Source of the DNA: Planococcus sp. SK3692
GTDB taxonomy: Bacteria > Bacillota > Bacilli > Bacillales_A > Planococcaceae
Reading direction: 5' to 3'
NCBI RefSeq assembly: GCF_028890485.2
Contig: NZ_JARCHV010000002.1
Span: 62,001-126,000, forward strand
DNA length: 64,000 bases
The translations under genes were made by a program, and so were the position numbers. The number at the start of each line of letters is the position of its first letter. Position 1 is the first letter of the stretch. This document shows positions 60,625 through 64,000 of this stretch, piece by piece. The notes under the pieces are model-generated. The model did not search any database, had not been told where the DNA came from, and worked only from the letters and a program-made list of their open reading frames with translations.

Positions 60625-60668
60625 ATAAAAAAACTTTTCAGAAGACGGTCAAGGTCTTCTAAAAAGTT
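60625..60668 (-). terminator. Terminator after the RpiR-type gene
   Basis: Minus strand: AACTTTT and AGAAGAC pair with GTCTTCT and AAAAGTT (one mismatch between them); a run of seven T residues follows at 60633-60627. It separates the regulator from the operon it probably controls. Confidence 0.85.
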
Positions 60669-60691
60669 TGAGTAGCTGTCCGAAGACAGTA

Positions 60692-61555
60692 TTAGGAATC
60701 TTTTGGTGAGTTGTTGTAGTGATAATCCATGCCGGTCAGCACATCGTTGATGAGGTCCAATCGCTCTTTCGTTTTCTCGGATTGGGTAATGGCAGTTGCG
60801 TTGATCAAATAGTCGGCGACCACCATCGCTGAGATAGGCGAGTTATGAAAAGCAAGGCTATCCGATTCGCAGATAAGCGTGAGATCCGCAAACTCGACAA
60901 TGGGCGAAGAGAAACTATCGGTGATGGCTACAATTTGCACTTTCCGTAATTTCGCGGCTTTGACAAAGTCGATGATGCGCTTGGCGTAGCGGGGGAAACT
61001 GGTCGCAATGATCAAGTCGCCTTCATTCATGGTGATCACTTCATCGACCCAATCGCTCGTGTCGGCAATGAAAAGTCTCGCGTTTCCGGATGTCCGGTTC
61101 AAGCCGTTGCTCAAGTATTGCCCGACCGGCAGACCGCTGCGAACGCTGGTGCAGTAGATGTGGCGTGCGGAGATAATTTTTTGGACGGCTGCGTCAAGTT
61201 GCGCCTTTGGAAGTTGTTCAGCCAAATTGCGGATATGATGCATGTGATGAGCGATGGTATTTTCCCACAGGTCGCCTTCAGCAGGGCTTTCGAGGTTTAA
61301 TTTCAAGCGGTTCTGCGGAGCGGTTTGATCCCGCAATCGCTGCTGCAAGCCTTTTTGAAATTCGCTATAGCCGCTATACCCAAGGTTTGCGGTCAGCCGC
61401 ATAATGGTGGTGGTGCTGGTATTTACACGCTGTGCCAATTCGTGCACGGTTAAAAAAGCGGCTTCTGAAGAGTTTTTCATAATATAATCCGCAATCGCAC
61501 GTTGGCCAGTCGTCAGTTTTGACAAGTTTTCTTTGATCGACGTTAAAGGATCCAT
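60692..61555 (-). CDS. RpiR-family transcriptional regulator
   Basis: A 287-residue RpiR/MurR regulator. The N-terminal helix-turn-helix (LTVHELAQRVNTSTTTIMRLTANLGYSGYSEFQK) is followed by a SIS sugar-isomerase-like domain (about 110-270) with HIYCTSVRSGLPVGQYL and IIATSFPRYAKRIIDF. These proteins sense phosphosugars or acids through the SIS domain. The operon just downstream has twin palindromes at its promoter, the likely targets. The ATG at 61555 has AAGGAG upstream. Confidence 0.88.
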   Translation of the reverse strand: MDPLTSIKENLSKLTTGQRAIADYIMKNSSEAAFLTVHELAQRVNTSTTTIMRLTANLGYSGYSEFQKGLQQRLRDQTAPQNRLKLNLESPAEGDLWENTIAHHMHHIRNLAEQLPKAQLDAAVQKIISARHIYCTSVRSGLPVGQYLSNGLNRTSGNARLFIADTSDWVDEVITMNEGDLIIATSFPRYAKRIIDFVKAAKLRKVQIVAITDSFSSPIVEFADLTLICESDSLAFHNSPISAMVVADYLINATAITQSEKTKERLDLINDVLTGMDYHYNNSPKDS

Positions 61556-61649
61556 CCCTAATCCGCTCCTTTTCAAGTACAGCTGATTCGTTTTACTTCT
61601 ATTCAGTGTACTATACATGTTTTAACTAAAGTGAGGGTGGTGCATATAT

Positions 61650-61877
61650 TCACTTCCGATGAGTACTATCCAAACGCTTGGATTGGCTCATGCGTTTCTC
61701 CAGCGTAAAGAGGAGCAGCAAAATGATGGTGATAAAAGAGTTCGTTGTTAGTGCTAGGGGCAATAGATGGCCGGGAGCCCCGTCATTCGCGTGCAGGTAC
61801 ATATAAATCCCTAGTGAAATGCTGCAGAGCGCCGAGATAGCCAAGATGATTTTTAACAATAGAATTACGTTTTTCAT
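61650..61877 (-). CDS. Small membrane protein
   Basis: A 75-residue protein with two probable helices (about 4-24 and 40-57) and a basic C-terminal tail (KRMSQSKRLDSTHRK). GAGG lies 8 bp before the ATG at 61877, which overlaps the end of the next gene upstream by one base. Third of a three-gene XRE-led set. No family is recognised. Confidence 0.6.
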   Translation of the reverse strand: MKNVILLLKIILAISALCSISLGIYMYLHANDGAPGHLLPLALTTNSFITIILLLLFTLEKRMSQSKRLDSTHRK

Positions 61878-62296
61878 CAATAACGCCTCGAAAGGAAAAC
61901 CCATGACGTAAACAAAGTGCTAATCATCAACGCGGTTAAAATATTGATCGCTTCACTGGCGGTTAATTGAACAACTTCAAATTCCACCAATAAGTTGAGG
62001 GTGAAAGAATAGAACAGGAACGCAAAGAAAGTGAAGAACATGCCTTTTTGACGGATCAGCTGCATGCGTTCATCTTTTTGGACAAATTGTGGGTATAGGT
62101 AGCTCAAACAAAATGCCATCACTGACATCGAAAGGATGGTATAGGTTTCCGATAGCGGAGCACTATTGGCCATGAATGCTGCTATGACCAAGAATCCTCC
62201 CATCAGAAAAAATAATGAGCCCAGTGCTGAAAATGCGATGCGGTAATTGATAATAATTCCTCCTTCGTCATTCAACCGGTTAACCCGGACTGTCAT
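61877..62296 (-). CDS. Four-helix membrane protein of an XRE-regulator pair
   Basis: A 139-residue protein with about four membrane helices. The frame is open from ATG 62296, which overlaps the XRE stop by 17 bp but has no ribosome binding site. A strong AAGGAGG at 62265-62259 lies within the frame, 7 bp before an ATC (62251) and 4 bp before an ATT. Translation may start there, giving about 124 residues from INYRIAFS. Small XRE regulators next to such membrane proteins are common in Bacillales; function is unknown. Confidence 0.6.
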   Translation of the reverse strand: MTVRVNRLNDEGGIIINYRIAFSALGSLFFLMGGFLVIAAFMANSAPLSETYTILSMSVMAFCLSYLYPQFVQKDERMQLIRQKGMFFTFFAFLFYSFTLNLLVEFEVVQLTASEAINILTALMISTLFTSWVFLSRRY

Positions 62297-62483
62297 CTAA
62301 AAAGAAAATGTTCTCGACAGGCGTTTCGAACATTTGGCCCACCTGCAAAGCGAGCGGAAGCGACGGGTTGTAGCGCCCTTTTTCAATCGAAATGATCGTC
62401 TGTCGCGAAACGCCCAGTTTTTTGGCGAGCTGATCTTGTGAATACCCGTGCATCTCCCGCAATTCCTTCACTCTATTATCCAC
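62280..62483 (-). CDS. XRE-family small DNA-binding protein
   Basis: A 67-residue single-domain helix-turn-helix protein of the YgzD/Xre type: SQDQLAKKLGVSRQTIISIEKGRYNPSLPLAL is the canonical core. The start is GTG at 62483. Its promoter spacer contains an inverted repeat, so it probably represses itself and the two membrane genes after it. Confidence 0.85.
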   Translation of the reverse strand: MDNRVKELREMHGYSQDQLAKKLGVSRQTIISIEKGRYNPSLPLALQVGQMFETPVENIFFLDDSPG

Positions 62484-62513
62484 TCTCTATCACGTCCTCT
62501 TAGTTATAATTCC

Positions 62514-62543
62514 ATGTTACGTGTAAAGGAGGCTTTACGTCAA
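62514..62543 (-). promoter_or_regulatory. XRE-gene promoter with operator in the spacer
   Basis: Minus strand: TTGACG at 62543-62538, 18-bp spacer, TAACAT at 62519-62514. GTAAAG-N4-CTTTAC at 62523-62538 is a perfect inverted repeat in the spacer. Confidence 0.55.
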
Positions 62544-62581
62544 GTGAGGTTTACACACATGCACTTGAAGTTCACATGCAC

Positions 62582-62615
62582 AAAAAAGACGAAGCCTACT
62601 CAAAGGCTTCGTCTT
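62582..62615 (-). terminator. Terminator of the FUSC gene
   Basis: Minus strand: AAGACGAAGCC pairs perfectly with GGCTTCGTCTT and T residues follow. It overlaps the last codons and stop of the FUSC gene. Confidence 0.88.
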
Positions 62616-64000
62616 GTTCATGCAATTCGGTCTTGCGCGTGCTCATTCGAACTGTTTCCTGCAAGGCGGCAAGTTCCTGTTCGATTTCCGGAAAGCCCGG
62701 GATCTCTGGAATCACGTGCTCCGCAAACGGCCAATTGCCTTCCAATGCATTCGCCATCATTTCAAAAAACAAATGGAGCTGCCCGAGCTGAACCGGAGAT
62801 AAAGCGAGCCGGTCTTTTTGTGCTGCATTTTCGAGCAGGAAGGCGAGCTGTTCAGAGGCGAAAAACACTTGCTGCAACAGAGCGAAATTTGGGGGGCGCT
62901 GCGGCAATTCGCCCTGTGCCGTATCCAGCACCAATTTCAAATTGTTGAGGTTGGTGCGCATTTTCTTTTGTTCAATCGGTTGTGCTGCGATGTCCGGACT
63001 ATACGGTGAAAACAACAGGCTCATGAAGCGCTGCTGGCTTCGCAAAGTTTTGGACATGAGTGGAGGGAGCAATGTAGACGCACGCCGCCTGCCAATGAGC
63101 AAGACCCCGATCAGCCCGATCGCAGAACCGATGAGCACATCGACAATGCGCGCGGAAGCGAAATAGGGAAGGTCTCCGATCTGCGATGTGCTTTCTGCGA
63201 TCATCAATGCGTTCGGCGTGATGAAGAATGCCGCAACGGCATAGTTCAGGACAATCGCCAGCTCCGTGAGCGCAGTTAATGCGAAAATCATCAGTGCAAT
63301 GAACAGCCCATCTGGTTGAAAGGACAAAATGACAGCGGCAACTACAATGCCGACAATGGTCCCAGCTGATCTCTGGAGCGACCGGTTGAAGGTCGAGAGG
63401 ATCGTGGCACCGGACATGACCGCCGCAGCCGACAAGGGCACCCAATAGGACGGGTCGATTGGCAGGAAGTGGGCGACGAATGCCGCAAACGCCAAGACGA
63501 CACCAAAGCGGATGGCCGCAAAAAATACCATGGAATGTTTATTGAACGCATTGGCAAAGACGGTCTTGAACGATTCCGCTTTCAGTTCGGTATCACGCGT
63601 CCGTTTATTGCGCTGGCCGGTAAGAATGTCATAAGCTTTTCGTGTACTTTCGGTTAAGGCGTCTCCCGTTTCTGTCTGCAGGCGAGGTGCGGCAGCAAAG
63701 GATTTTTTGCCGGACGCTTCAACTGATGAAGCGATGAGCCGCAAATTCTCAACGGTTTCTTTCGACACGGTTGAATACCGGTCGCCGCGTTTGATGATTT
63801 CTGCATATATCGAAACTGCCTGCGCATGCAATAAAGTCAACTGCGCAAGCCGGTTCGAACGTGTCCATTTGGCGTTTGCATTGCCGATCGCCGTTTCAGC
63901 GGATTTCAAGGCGGACCATGCCTGCTGTCGGACTTCGTAGAATTCAGCGGACCCGGCCGATTCAGCCAAAGCGGCGAGCGCCATATAGCCCCGTTTCACT
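62596..64000 (-). CDS. FUSC-family membrane transporter (C-terminal part, runs off the window)
   Basis: The last 467 or so residues of a FUSC/aromatic-acid-exporter-like protein. A cytosolic helical segment (about 1-145) leads to five or six membrane helices (about 157-310; WVPLSAAAVMSGATILSTFNRSLQRSAGTIVGI is the family core), then a second cytosolic domain. The frame is open to the window edge, and the usual first membrane half is missing, so the gene starts outside. These proteins export aromatic acids or drugs in bacteria. Confidence 0.85.
   Translation of the reverse strand, partial: VKRGYMALAALAESAGSAEFYEVRQQAWSALKSAETAIGNANAKWTRSNRLAQLTLLHAQAVSIYAEIIKRGDRYSTVSKETVENLRLIASSVEASGKKSFAAAPRLQTETGDALTESTRKAYDILTGQRNKRTRDTELKAESFKTVFANAFNKHSMVFFAAIRFGVVLAFAAFVAHFLPIDPSYWVPLSAAAVMSGATILSTFNRSLQRSAGTIVGIVVAAVILSFQPDGLFIALMIFALTALTELAIVLNYAVAAFFITPNALMIAESTSQIGDLPYFASARIVDVLIGSAIGLIGVLLIGRRRASTLLPPLMSKTLRSQQRFMSLLFSPYSPDIAAQPIEQKKMRTNLNNLKLVLDTAQGELPQRPPNFALLQQVFFASEQLAFLLENAAQKDRLALSPVQLGQLHLFFEMMANALEGNWPFAEHVIPEIPGFPEIEQELAALQETVRMSTRKTELHEQDEAFE

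Noticed and set aside
1..64000. Transposases, integrases, phage genes, CRISPR arrays, tRNA or rRNA genes
   Set aside because: None recognised on either strand; the accessory-looking regions lack mobile-element marks.

Overview
The window is chromosomal DNA of a low- to mid-GC Gram-positive bacterium of the order Bacillales, most likely a Planococcaceae member such as Planococcus. This is a judgement from protein resemblance and gene style, not a database result. The signs are AGGAGG-type ribosome binding sites, Bacillus-type regulation (a c-di-AMP riboswitch, a proline T-box, a Fur box, a cre site, SigA-type promoters), a YyaC-type sporulation protein, and close likeness of many products to B. 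subtilis KtrB, YcbL-YcbO, CitM and YxeI. I see no rRNA, tRNA, CRISPR array, insertion sequence or prophage. Genes are dense, in short operons separated by strong, often bidirectional, hairpin terminators.

Layout. 1-7 kb: the start of ktrB (minus) behind a c-di-AMP riboswitch, an ECF sigma factor with its anti-sigma, an MHYT-PAS-GGDEF-EAL protein, an aldo/keto reductase and a GAF-STAS protein. 7-18 kb: an ArsR-controlled efflux pump, then a seven-gene plus-strand run (NIF3, hydrolase, P-loop kinase, S66 peptidase, Asp/Glu racemase, Zn-phospholipase-like, Nudix), a second MFS pump and small housekeeping genes. 18-22 kb: a two-component system feeding an ABC exporter, like B. subtilis ycbLMNO. 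22-27 kb: a MEDS-domain protein and a carboxylate locus (PrpF isomerase, LysR, CitM-type transporter). 27-31 kb: a membrane protein with a degenerate GGDEF-like domain coupled to a processive glycosyltransferase, plus acetyltransferases. 31-41 kb: hydrolases, a DASS transporter, a membrane metallopeptidase, an NmrA-type oxidoreductase broken by one stop codon, its divergent Rrf2 regulator, and a ceramidase-like hydrolase. 40-45 kb: a drug-modification-like run (methyltransferase, MFS, three GNATs, an aminoglycoside nucleotidyltransferase relative). 45-51 kb: a Fur-box-controlled NikABCDE-type ABC importer. 51-57 kb: a MerR/TipAS regulator with a membrane protein, a T-box-controlled second type of prolyl-tRNA synthetase, a CDF metal exporter and a penicillin V acylase relative. 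57-62 kb: an RpiR regulator and an operon of an RraA-like aldolase, a dehydrogenase, a TRAP-type permease and a tiny membrane partner. 62-64 kb: a small XRE regulon and a truncated FUSC transporter.

The recurring themes are metal and ion homeostasis, carboxylate uptake and breakdown under dedicated regulators, drug efflux or modification (seven GNAT proteins), and second-messenger signalling (c-di-AMP RNA sensing, an active-looking c-di-GMP enzyme and a degenerate GGDEF-type receptor candidate). The best candidates for something little described are the degenerate-GGDEF/glycosyltransferase pair, the RpiR-RraA-dehydrogenase-TRAP operon with twin palindromes, and several unusual translation starts.
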